Positions 48,701 through 58,904 of a DNA stretch of 64,000 nucleotides are shown piece by piece (position 1 is the first letter of the stretch; the number at the start of each line of letters is the position of its first letter). Location of the stretch: the NCBI RefSeq assembly GCF_001039355.2, contig NW_019775516.1, positions 118,835 to 182,834 of the forward strand. Direction: 5' to 3'. The DNA is from Lingula anatina (Eukaryota; Brachiopoda; Lingulata; Lingulida; Lingulidae). Position numbers and translations under genes: made by a program. A model generated the notes under the pieces. It did no database searches. It saw only the letters and a program-made list of their open reading frames with translations, and was not told the DNA's origin.

Positions 48701-51700
48701 AACTATTAATAAGTATCATTAATGGGAAAATTGTTGTTAACCCCATGATATCCAATTTTTGGCTAAAATGAACAGTTACCATCTCTTTAAATGCTGATTA
48801 CAATAGCTGGTGTATTCAATGAACATGCAGGATAAAAAGTTTTCTTTCAAAAATCATAGCACTGCTCAGTATTGCTCCATCAGAGACAATTCTGTAATGA
48901 TTTTATTAAAAAAAAGCAATTAATCTTGAGACAAATTACATTCTTAGCATAAAAACCTACAATGAGAATTTTATTATTTTCGGTAATGGCTTGGATGTTT
49001 TCAATGGGGGAAAATTGTGAATTTTTATTGATACTATTTTTCAAGTCTTAATTTTTTAAAATAAGAGCAATCCTATTGAGTGGTAGGAACAAAATTGAAA
49101 AGTAGACAACCTTATAGTTCTATTCTATGTATTAAAAGCACCACAAATGCTATACACAAATATAATTTTTATAATTTTAAAATGATGTATCTGAAAGTTT
49201 GATCATTTTTGCCCATTGAAAAGATCGAGACATTACCTTAATAATGCATTTATCATCATGCATCTGATTAAATACAATTAAAATTGTTATCAAAATATAA
49301 AATATTGTCGTTCAAATTTTTTGTTGCTAAGCTTTAGCATAAGCACCTCAGAGTTTATCGTCATTTTAACAGCTTTTTATTTTGAAGTGAGATAGCATTG
49401 GCATGGGGCGTAACATCATCCCCAAACAAGATCACAAAAATTGGCACAGGCGATGACAGATGTATGGGGTTTAATCGTGTGGTCATTTTGGTTTACATGT
49501 TTTGTCATAGAGTAATGAGCCCCTAATTACAATGATTCATTGATCAAAGGCATTAATTTGACTTTTTGACGATAAAATTTGAACTAAAGCTTTTTAAGAA
49601 AAATCAATGGCAGGGTTTTAAAGAACTCAATGGTGTCATTAAATTAATGTTAAAATGGTGTTCATGGCTGCTCAGGTAAAAACTTGTCAATTTCTCAAAT
49701 CATGTGCCTCAGACAGTTTACAGTCTTTATCACTAAGTATACCACTTAATGTGAAAAGGGCCTACTACTGCTAGTCCTAAAGGTTTGATTACAGTATTTG
49801 TATAGTTTTATATTACCAGATGATAAGATAGGACTATTCAATTTTGAGGAAACTATTTGATGCCTGTAAAAAGGTGAACAAGACTATCATCAAAATAAAT
49901 AAACATTAAGGGTTCCAGACAACAACCTTTAATCTAAATAAAAATTACTAACACCATATTAACCAAACTTCTTCACAGAAATGTATGGTTATTGTTAGGG
50001 AATCAGTTAGGAGGGGAGGGAAGGGGGTAGGGGAGGAGCAGGAAAGAAAAAAAAATTGAACAGACTGAAATTGTCACCCCTTGTTTTGATAGCTTATAAA
50101 CTCCTCCTAGACAAACAAACAAAAGGCCAAGGTCTCAGAAAAGCTACATTTAAAAAGCCATACTGAGGGATTCGACTAAGGTGGCCAAACCCAACATGAA
50201 GTCTGCACTTGCCTCAGTTTTGGTCATCACTGTATTTTGGTCAGCACAGGTACACTGCCTGCCTCCTATACATCTTAACATCTCTGGGCCAGACCATGGG
50301 TGTACCTGCCCAAAATACGAGTCATGCGCCACGGAAATGTCTCAAAAACTGCTAGATGTCAGCAACAAGTTCCACACACAAATATCCACCATGCAGACGT
50401 TATTGATGCAGGAAACACTGGCACGCCAGATGCTTGAAAATAAGTTCACAGGGTTGGAGAAAAAAATGACTGAAGCCATTCAAAAGTTGAGCGCCACGGT
50501 TTCCAGTCAACAGCAAAACATTACCATATTAAATGATTTCATGGGTAAGTCCAATAACTGTAATTTTTCTTTTCTTTTATCACCTTCTTAAAACATCTCT
50601 ATTTAGTAAAAATACAAAAACCGAGGAGGTAACCTTTTAAATATCATTATTTTTAGGACAAGAAACAGAAACACCAGCTATAGCATACAGTGTCAGTATA
50701 AGATGACATCTTTATATGGAAGCCTATCCTCCTAAGGCATATGCAACCAGAAATTAAAGGAAATGTATAAAGAAAGAAAGAAAGAAAGAAAGAAAGGTAG
50801 AAATAATAACAAAGGTCTTTTTGTTACAGCAACCCTGAATAAGTGGACGTTGGTTTTCAAGGCAGTGGCAGGTGGCGGGGAAGACATGTATCAGCTATGG
50901 AGCTCAGATAGAACTCTGAATGAAAACATTCCCCAAGCCAAGTCCTTGACAAGCTCACTGAAAGTACACTACAAGTCTCACCTGGTCAACAACTGGAAGA
51001 ATGAGAAGATTAAATATGTAAAATAATATTATTCCTTTTTAATTATTTAGTATCCATTTTACTTAAGTTGTCATTTAATAGACAGGAACTCCTTGTTTAT
51101 CAATGTACCAGGTATTAAAATAAATAAATCACTAATGTGATATTTCATTCAAATATTTTATTCAACTGTGTGGATCTGAATATGGAATGACATTTCTTCT
51201 CCAGGTAAAAGTGGCCTTCTACAAGGGTGGTGTGGAGCGCATTGTTCTGATATTTGACGCTACAGGCAGCGACAAGATGTCATGGTTTGACAAAGGCAGA
51301 TTGATATCTTCCCCATATTCAGACATTGACACTGCTTCCCAATCTACATCTGGCTACTATTTCAGCATTCAAGGCTTTGTCAGGTATTATGATCTGTGTA
51401 ACTGTATATCATTTTATCAGCTCCACAAAACATCAGTAAAGCATGCGCACATACATGCACATGTGAATCAGTCTCCAGTCTGGAAAATCTAACAGTTTAT
51501 ACATCAAGAACAAAATATGCTGTAGATTAGTGTAACACTGGCAGAACAATACTTTTTATAACAATTTCCAAATGTGTGCTCTTTTAAAGATATTGGCTTT
51601 TAAAGGTCACTTCATCAATATCTGATTTCATCTTAATATCTTCATTTCAGGCCCCCATACGCCCGTCATTTTCACATAAATAAGTCCCACAATGGGTGCA

Positions 51701-54700
51701 GCAATGACATAGGATGGATAGCGGTTATCAACAAGCCCGGATGTGCATACGAAGCCTTCGACCGATATCCCGCCTTCCTGTACGCACCAGGTCACAATGC
51801 TGTTGTTTTTTCAAGACGTAGGTTTCTTTTTTTTTATATTATTTATTCTGTCAATGAAGTACCATGGGTCAGTTTCACAAGCTTGATAATTAGCTTTAAT
51901 TTTTAGACCAAAATATGGTCCATCTCTCTTAAAGAGAAACTAAAATTTTGTTAATATGGCCATTTACTATCCACTAGCCATTTCATAATAATAATATTTA
52001 TGAATCTGTCCAGAAAACTATCTTTCATGTTTACCTTACAGGTATGAAGGAATGGGTAGTACTACATATTTTTATTTTATCAATCATTTAAAAGTCTTCA
52101 AATTTCCATTTTCAGAAAACCTTGAAGAGGCTGATGTTTTTGCTATCTTTACAGCAACAGAGTAACACAATACAGTAACACAATCCAGTAATACAATACA
52201 GTATTACAATATAAGGATTCTTAGAATAGAGATTACAGCACTATATTGTGTGTACAGACTATAAATATATATTGACTGATCTGAGAAATAATATGAACAG
52301 GTAATTCACTAAATAAATTTAACTTAATTTTATCAAAATAAATCCTTAGTTTACTTATTCACTTTAGCACCTTGTCCCAATGACATTGTTTCAATTCTAA
52401 AAGGCTTTGAATTAAGTTTTATTTTGGTTAATTCCAATTCTTCTCAACATATGCACTAAGCGTAATAATTACTGTTCTGCAAGTAGTGTTTAGAATCATT
52501 CAGACAGGAAAATATCAGACAATTACATGAGACAATTATACATAGTACATATAAAGCACAGATTATATTTGTTTTAAATTTAAACCTGCAAATTATGATT
52601 ACAGTCAGGATTATAGCAGTTGCATTGACAGAACAGTTGCTAAAGAGTCAGTAGTAACAAATCAAAGTTAATCAGGAGTAGTGCAACTGCCTAAGCAGAA
52701 GATGGAAGAAACAAATAATGTTGTTTAGAGATAAATTTATGGGAACTTGTTTTAAAGATAAACTTATACAGAAATGTAATTTAGCCAATCAATAAAAGAG
52801 AGTCAAAAAGAAAGAAATGTTGTTTCTGGTATTCAAAAAGCTGTTTAATAAAGTGCTTTCACAGCATTGATATCTACCAGAAAGAGGACAGTCAGGCACA
52901 AATAAAATCTCTCTATGATAAATTAATAATCATAAAAGAATATATATTTTCCTTTAAATATTTCAGTATGATGCTACCAGTATGTACATGTACGAGACAA
53001 GAAAATGTCCTCACGACTCTGTCATTATTTCTAATCTGCTGCCCTCCAAATCCTGTAAAGTCTCACTTGATTATAAGTTGTTATGTAACTCTAATTAATA
53101 AACACTTTGTGCCATCTCAAATGATCCTGAATAAAAACCCCTTACCTTTTGAATTCCCCAGCAAAATGCTCTGCTAGAACATCGGTGAAGCTGCTGCCCC
53201 CTATATCTGGTCTGGAGATGTTTGCCAGTATCCTGTACATACCACAGTTCACACTTATTACAGTGCAGTCACATGATGTGCCCCCAAGTCTGTAGACTAA
53301 TACATTGCTGGAATAGAAACAGAGGCCTCATTCAGATTAGGGAACTAACTAGTCCGAGAGTCAAATATGGCAACCCACTACAAAACTTGACGTCTAATCC
53401 TCTATAGACACTAAATAGATATCCCATGGGGAAGTATTCAAGTGAGTCAGCCGTATTTGACTCTCGGACTAGTTACTTCTCTATTCTGAATGGGGCCTGA
53501 GGAATGTGACAGAAATAACAATATGATAAAACAATTCTGAAACATAAACAGAAGTCAGTATGGTGTAAACATTTAAAAAAATGTCAAAATTCAAAGCAGA
53601 TATTTTACAGCACACCCAAAGCATAGAAACTGACATTTTCATTTTGTCACTTATAAAACAGTTTCTGGGGTAGCGCTAACACTCGCCAATTTGGCCAAAT
53701 GCTAAAACTGACTTAAATTGGCTAAAGAAAAAGGGCTTGATTTGGCATGTTTTAGCGAAATTATAACCATTTTGATACCAAATTGACAAAAATGTGGTGA
53801 TTTGGCCAAGCGAAAAAAATTGCTAGCGCTACCCCAGAGTTTCTTATTATTATATTTCTATTCTTATTTTGGAAAAAACAGAAAGAAATGCATTTGTAGA
53901 TGCTAATCTTACCAATATTCATGGATGTCTTTCTGTCCGAGGTCGTAAGCCAGTGCCGCGGCAGTTGGCTCATTTATCACTCGTAATACATGAAAACCTG
54001 CCGCCTCAGCGGACTGACTGAAATTTAATTGCAAAATTAAATAATAATTATAATAATAATAAATCCTCTTGTAGATCAGATGAGATTTTGAAAAGCATAT
54101 CATTATAAATTATTCCAGCTTGATAAAAGATACTTGTCTCATGTAAATTATACTTAAAAATCAATATTTACCTCACTGGAAGTCAACTATATTGATATCC
54201 TAACATTCATTAATAATAACAACCCCCTAATCCAATGACAAGCTTATCTGATCATTTTCTTTTTATCTCCTCTGTGCTTTTCTGCCGTCTGGTTGGACTT
54301 TTGCTTAGTACATACCTTAGTGCGTTCCTCTGCTGTGGATTGTAATCGACAGGGCAAGTCACCACTGTGTCGTGTATCTCTCCATCTCCATGACTCTGAG
54401 CTATTTCTGAACACCAACATAAAAATACATTTTATAAAGAAAACTACGTATGCTGCGATCATATCTTTATCACTTTGCAGTGAAGACAGCATAAGGAGCA
54501 AAATATCTGCAGTCATATTATAAATTTATTACAATTCACAGACCTTGGAGTCATTTCAAAGGGGGTGACATCAGTCAGGGGTGCAGGTAATTTGGAAATA
54601 GTATACTCCTGCATAGCCTCAAAGTCCTGCTAGCAAAGGGGGGAGGGGGGAGGGTTCAAGTTTTTGTCATTGTCATTTTGTCAGTGTTGATTAGTAGATA

Positions 54701-56535
54701 TGACAAATGCTTGTAAAATCTGCACAACATAACAATGTCTGCAAATACCTTGCTGCTAATAAGTTTTGTCTTTACAACATAAACATGGGCATTGGAATTA
54801 TATGCCTTATTTCACATAAACCAAAAAGAAAAAATATACATACATGTACAGCATTTTTCCTGCACAAGTAAAAATTATACCAATTTCCTTGAACCTGCCT
54901 AATGTGCTTAATGTGGTAATAAAATCATCTGGGGTTGGCTATAATATGAAGTGTTTTTTTTCTTTAATAAATTAATAATCATATCTGAATGAGATTATGA
55001 AATACATAAAAAGCTGCAACATAAATTGTAAGAGAAATGGCTGAAATTTCACACACCTCTCATATTCTTGTAGACCAGTTCTGCTATTTGAACTGGAGTA
55101 AAAGTTGCCCTTTTTTCTTGAAACTCCACTTCATATGCTGGTTTTCCATCTTTTTCAACAATCTGAGTAACAATATTGAGAGAAAGGCATCCTGAGTTAT
55201 TAAATTTGGATGAAATAATTAACTCTTTTGATAGTCTACCTTGTCAACAAAATGACAAAAAGAAAGTAAATTTACGTAAATCAAATAAATTAAAAATCAA
55301 ACAAATCTACCATTATAACATATATCTACTAGACAGTGTTATATGTCTTACCTTTACAGGAGAGCTTGCTGTTATTTGTTGAACAGCAGGATCTGTGAAT
55401 TCTCTGCCCAAAGTTTGCTTCACATTGCATACAGTATTCTGTGCATTTCTTATGATACCTTGCTTAGCAGCCAAGCCAACCGCCTACATATTAGCAAAGG
55501 AACAAGAAAGAAATCAATAAAATGCAATGAATTTTTTTTTAAAATGCCCATACAAGACATAGTATAATCATATATGACTGTCTTTATTTTTTTGTGATTA
55601 TATATAACTAGAAATATAATTAATGTATAATTTTTGGCGTTAAGTCTTATGTTTTTCTGTTTATTGTATGCAAACTTCAACTTAATGAGTTATAGAAATA
55701 TTAAGTATCGATACATACTGTATGTTGTTTATATATTTTATACAGTACTAGTACTTCTTTTAAGTTTAATACTGAGTATATAATTATGAGAGCTTTGTTC
55801 CTACTTTGTCATGGTCAGTAAATGCTACTATTGCAGGTGTCACTCGGTCTCCTGCTTCATTAGCAACCACGTCTGTTTTTCCATCCTAAATGAAGAAAAA
55901 ATTATATATAATAATCATTTAATAATACATGAATATATAAATACAACTACATGCAATTCATTGGTACTTCAGTTGAAGGTTGACATTTTCATGAAATAAG
56001 GCAGTGGTCCTCCTATACAAAATATGATGAAATGTTTTTTTTTTTTAATTTCATTACAATCATTACCAAAAATGTGATTAAAAATTTAACAAGGCAAAAA
56101 TCATTCTTCTTTCATGCTGGCTGCTGACAGTCCAGAATTATAAAATCAATGTTGTTATAATATCCAAAATCGGTCTTAAACGTAAGACGGACTTAGAAAT
56201 AACAACACTATATATTTATTAAAGGTTGTGTTTGACACTGTAATCGATTTTTATGTTTGAAAGCGTACAGGGAGACAACATTCTTCACATGACCTAGATT
56301 TTATTTTTGCTATTTTTAGTAACAGATACACGTGAAGTTGTCAGTCGCTTTGTTTATCAATTTACTTGTGTGAGCAGATCCCAAAATCTTAAGTGAAAAT
56401 CAAGCGAGATGAGTCTCAAAGACACATGGGATAATTTCCTTCGGTCTGATCAATTTGAATTATTCCAGTGCTGACCTTATACACGGCTAAACAGGCTGAA
56501 GTTGAGCCGAAATGAACCCCAAAGGCAGCGGCCAT
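40441..56535 (-). CDS. HSPA14: HSPA14 (Hsp70-like chaperone of the ribosome-associated complex)
   Basis: Fourteen coding exons: 56535-56476, 55885-55805, 55483-55352, 55162-55057, 54406-54316, 54017-53913, 53307-53146, 44069-43914, 43419-43317, 42936-42808, 42405-42316, 41995-41825, 41223-41165, 40516-40441. Phases close to 506 residues (human HSPA14 is 509). It starts [20 protein letters not shown] and carries the Hsp70 ATPase motifs [14 protein letters not shown] and [14 protein letters not shown]. It ends with a short beta domain containing [14 protein letters not shown] and [11 protein letters not shown]. It lacks the long C-terminal lid of classical Hsp70, as is normal for HSPA14 and yeast Ssz1. 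The family partners DNAJC2 on the ribosome to fold nascent chains, in the cytosol. Intron 7 (53145-44070) is 9.1 kb and contains two genes on the other strand and several inverted-repeat elements. The start is head-to-head with MANF, 227 bases away. Confidence 0.96.
42640..42792. repeat. CT/CA microsatellite cluster in HSPA14 intron 10
   Basis: (CT)n and (CA)n tracts start 15 bases inside the intron after the donor at 42807. They produce several spurious open frames of alternating residues. Confidence 0.9.
45546..48464 (+). CDS. Secreted coiled-coil protein with WTLxFK domain, nested in HSPA14 intron 7 (copy 1)
   Basis: Exons 45546-45990, 46394-46581, 47014-47183, 47855-48030, 48415-48464; phases give 342 residues. 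The ATG at 45546 is preferred because it starts the signal peptide ([20 protein letters not shown]). Residues about 60-148 form a coiled coil rich in Gln, Glu and Leu. The C-terminal 194 residues form one domain: [19 protein letters not shown], then [32 protein letters not shown], and the end [15 protein letters not shown] know this domain from many mollusc secreted proteins but cannot give it a formal name. The coiled coil suggests oligomers, and a lectin-like or defence role is only a guess. It is transcribed against its host gene. A possible TATA element (ATATAAATA) lies near 45349. Intron 3 and the 3'UTR each contain a TTAA-flanked inverted-repeat element. Confidence 0.88.
47301..47643. 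mobile_element. TTAA-flanked inverted-repeat element (MITE-like), copy 1
   Basis: Perfect 21-bp terminal inverted repeats: TTAAAGGGATAATAACTC begins at 47301 and GAGTTATTATCCCTTTAA ends at 47643. The outermost TTAA fits a piggyBac-type target site. The 343-bp element has no coding capacity. Its centre holds a perfect 26-base palindrome (47469-47494, GTTAAAATCTCTT and its mirror). It sits in intron 3 of the nested secreted-protein gene. Confidence 0.85.
48545..48790. mobile_element. Diverged second copy of the TTAA-flanked element
   Basis: Shares ordered blocks with the element at 47301: ACTCTT, ATGAGAT, TATTTCACAA, GATGGCTATAC, then GGGAAAATTGTTGTT and TTTTTGGC. It is likewise bounded by TTAA (48545-48548 and 48787-48790), though its terminal repeats have decayed. 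It begins 80 bases after the stop codon of nested gene 1. It contains AATAAA at 48581-48586, the first poly(A) signal of that gene. Confidence 0.75.
48800..50100. other. Spacer between the two nested genes
   Basis: AT-rich HSPA14 intron sequence between nested genes 1 and 2. It has no exon-like open frames. A G-rich tract occurs near its right end (50013-50033), and a weak TATA-like TTATAAAC lies at about 50093. Confidence 0.5.
50013..50033 (+). other. Potential G-quadruplex motif upstream of nested gene 2
   Basis: Four G-runs close together (GGGG A GGG AA GGGGG TA GGGG) fit the G3+ / loop 1-7 pattern. The site is about 160 bases before the ATG of nested gene 2, on its coding strand. Confidence 0.6.
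50196..52165 (+). CDS. Secreted coiled-coil protein with WTLxFK domain, nested in HSPA14 intron 7 (copy 2)
   Basis: Exons 50196-50544, 50830-51017, 51205-51383, 51651-51817, 52116-52165; phases give 310 residues. Intron positions and phases match copy 1, exons 2 and 5 have identical lengths (188 and 50 bases), and both proteins end in ATE, so the genes are tandem duplicates. The signal peptide is [21 protein letters not shown]. The N-terminal region is shorter than in copy 1, with two early Cys (CTCPKYESC) and a coiled coil (about 45-115). The C-terminal domain reads [34 protein letters not shown], then [12 protein letters not shown] and [19 protein letters not shown] follows at 52312-52317. 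Secreted and probably oligomeric; function unknown. Confidence 0.9.
52320..53130. other. HSPA14 intron 7 sequence without genes
   Basis: AT-rich intron sequence between nested gene 2 and HSPA14 exon 7. Nothing else is recognised. Confidence 0.55.
53323..53498. mobile_element. Long-arm inverted-repeat element next to HSPA14 exon 7 acceptor
   Basis: A 176-bp element whose ends are imperfect inverted repeats of about 45 bp. The inner part is exact (ACTAGTCCGAGAGTCAAATA at about 53348-53367 against TATTTGACTCTCGGACTAGT). The outer part (AGGCC.CATTCAGA.TAG) has a few mismatches. It ends only 15 bases from the HSPA14 exon 7 boundary (53307), just outside the acceptor pyrimidine tract. No clear target duplication was seen. 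Confidence 0.75.
53660..53842. mobile_element. MITE with 14-bp terminal inverted repeats and 5-bp target duplication
   Basis: CTGGGGTAGCGCTA at 53665-53678 and its exact reverse complement TAGCGCTACCCCAG at 53824-53837 are flanked on both sides by AGTTT (53660-53664, 53838-53842). The 173-bp body contains internal TTTGGCCAAAT-like palindromic sequence and no coding frame. It lies in HSPA14 intron 6. Confidence 0.85.
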
Positions 56536-56762
56536 TATGGTATCGCAATTTCTCGTTTCCAGACGAGAGGAATTTCAACCAATCAGAAGCCGACAACTCG
56601 CTTTCTTGAGCAACGTGGATGAATGACAATCCTCATAGCAGTACCAAAAAGTTTAATTAGACGTGTGTGTTTCTCTCGACAGAACAAGCAAAAACGGCTG
56701 TGATACAATCCAAAGGGAAAAGAAAAGAGAATTAGAAACAGACAGTACATTGTCTTGTGATA
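56536..56762. promoter_or_regulatory. Bidirectional promoter of HSPA14 and MANF
   Basis: Only 227 bases separate the HSPA14 ATG (-) from the MANF ATG (+). A CCAAT box (ACCAATCAG, about 56577-56585) and an ACGTGG core (CAACGTGG at about 56611-56618) lie within it. CCAAT together with an ACGTG core are the ingredients of ER-stress elements. MANF is a known unfolded-protein-response target in other animals, but spacing here does not match the canonical ERSE. No TATA box is evident. Confidence 0.7.
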
Positions 56763-58457
56763 ATGGATTTAAATATGACTTTACTGTACGTATGTGCCGG
56801 CGTTCTAGGAATCCTGGCTTTGACAAGTACGACAAATGCTCTAAAGGAAGAAGATTGCCCAGGTAAATAAAACTTCACAAGAATGATTAAGGACTGTGTG
56901 ATTGAAATGAGAGGTATTTAGTTCATCAGGGTTTATTAAGTTAATCTAAGAGGTAAAATGCCCCTGTTAACACTAAACATCTAAAGACGAAAGTGGCATT
57001 TCATACAATATACCAATACTTGAGTTTAGTTAGCCAAGTGACGTCAGAAGAATGACCTCGAAACAGTCTTATTGGAATGATGTGTGACATTAATATGAGA
57101 AAAGTGGCTTGTGTGATTATTTAGATATAAAAAGAATCATTTAGATCGAATGCCATTGTTGTCTATTAGAACAGTCTACCTCTACCATTCATTACCATTC
57201 ATTTCTGTTATTTATTAACTGTACGTATTGTTAAAAGTGTACTTAACTAAGTAAAGAAGCGTAATGGGTATTTATGTTTTATAAGAATCTGCTAACATGT
57301 TATATACAATTTTCAGTGACAAGATTACTGCTGTGCTAAACATTTTTCTTTAAATTTGTTGTAGAAATTTTTGGAATGGAATGGTTATCTTCTACATTAC
57401 TTTGAAAAAGCTTAGGCTCAACTATTTCTGTTTCATTAATTTTACATTTTTGTTTAGTTTAAAGTACAAAAAGTTTTTATCTTTATTTCAGTCTGTATCA
57501 AGTTTCTAACAAAGTTTATGAACACACTGGAAGGTGAAGAAAAAACGGTTGAAAACATTGAGAAAAAGTTCAGGAAGTTTTGTAAATCTGCCAAGAACAA
57601 AGATGAAAGATTGGTGAGTACACTGCATTGTTAAACACAGTTTTATTATTAATGAAAAAACAAATTGGTTAAAATACACCCTTGTAGTAACATTAAATGT
57701 CTTCTCTATTTAGACCCTAATATGTTTACTAGTAAGTAACAAGTTTGTTTTAAGTTTATTTTGCTGCATTTCATAACAGGTGTCTGATTCTTCAGGGTAT
57801 AATATCAATAAACAATTAACAACAATCAAGTGAAAAAGATTTAACCGGGGTTTATTATTATATACAATAATCCTTCTGTATTATATTTCAGTGTTACTAT
57901 ATTGGGGCCCTAGAAACCTCTGCCACTGGTATCCTTGGAGAGATGTCTAAACCCATGAGTTGGGGAGTACCTGCCGATAAAGTTTGTGAAAAACTGAACA
58001 GAAAAGATAGCCAAATATGTGAACTAAGATATCGTAAGTTATTTTCCTTTGTTTCATCTGAAAATAGATCAGCGTAATATGTAGACTAATGTAAGGATGA
58101 TATGTAAATGTTTACATTAAGAGTATTCTCTTCAGTTATATTGCAGTGTTTTTCACTACCATAATGGGATTATTTCCACAAAATTTAATGAAAGCAATTA
58201 AACATTATGTCCTTTAAAAAAGGGAAATTTTTATGACATTTAACAATTTCTCCTTTTTTATTTCAGCAAAAGTAGTAGACCTGGCAACAGTGAACCTTAA
58301 AAAATTGAAAGTAAAAGATTTGAAAAACATCTTAAACAACTGGGGAGAGGAGTGCAAGGGATGTGCCGAGAAATCTGATTTTATTCGTAAGATTGAGGAG
58401 TTAATGCCAGAGCATGCCCCAGAGGCTCATGCTGCCAGAACGAAAGAGGAGTTATGA
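56763..58457 (+). CDS. MANF: MANF/CDNF-family ER-stress neurotrophic factor
   Basis: Exons 56763-56862, 57492-57613, 57892-58033, 58267-58457; phases give 184 residues, close to human MANF (182). A signal peptide ([16 protein letters not shown]) precedes the saposin-like N-domain. All eight family Cys are present: DCPVC, KFC, CYYIGA, VCEKL, ICELR and the C-domain CKGC redox-type motif. Other diagnostic strings are [21 protein letters not shown] and [12 protein letters not shown]. The protein ends RTKEEL; KEEL is a KDEL-like retention signal, matching MANF's ER residence. The family is secreted on ER stress and binds BiP in the ER lumen. The next upstream ATG in frame is used; an internal ATG at 56775 would also leave a signal peptide. 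Tail-to-tail with SNRPF. Confidence 0.97.
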
Positions 58458-58480
58458 GAACATTTTGTTTAGGCGACATT

Positions 58481-58901
58481 AATAAATTATTTACAGCATC
58501 CAAATCTCGTTGACTTTGTTACAATCGATTGCAATAATTTTTTTTTAAGGAAGGAAAAAACGATTTAGCTTTAACTGGTGCAGATCATATAAAGAACATT
58601 CATTGTGGCGTTTTCCATCGATTAGCAAATTCTCCCTTGTATAATTGGAGATGTTTATATTTTGTAACCATGTTCATATTGTACATATAATTATTACACG
58701 TTTCAACTTTTGTCATGATTACTGTTTTACTAGCTAAGTAAAATGGACCATTATTCTTGAATATTTGTTCGAGTTATGACTTCAATTATATAACCAAAAG
58801 AAAAATTTTAAATTATAGCTAAATAACCCTCATTTGCCTGCAATCCTGATTTGCTACTGTGAAATAAAAGTCAAGAACAATGTACTATAAAAAGTTTTAT
58901 T
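58481..58901. terminator. Poly(A) signals of the convergent MANF and SNRPF genes
   Basis: Plus-strand AATAAA at 58481-58486 (24 bases after the MANF stop) and at 58863-58868. A minus-strand AATAAA reads at 58901-58896 and could end SNRPF. If the distal + signal and the - signal are used, the two 3'UTR ends nearly coincide or overlap. Confidence 0.5.
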
Positions 58902-58904
58902 TTG

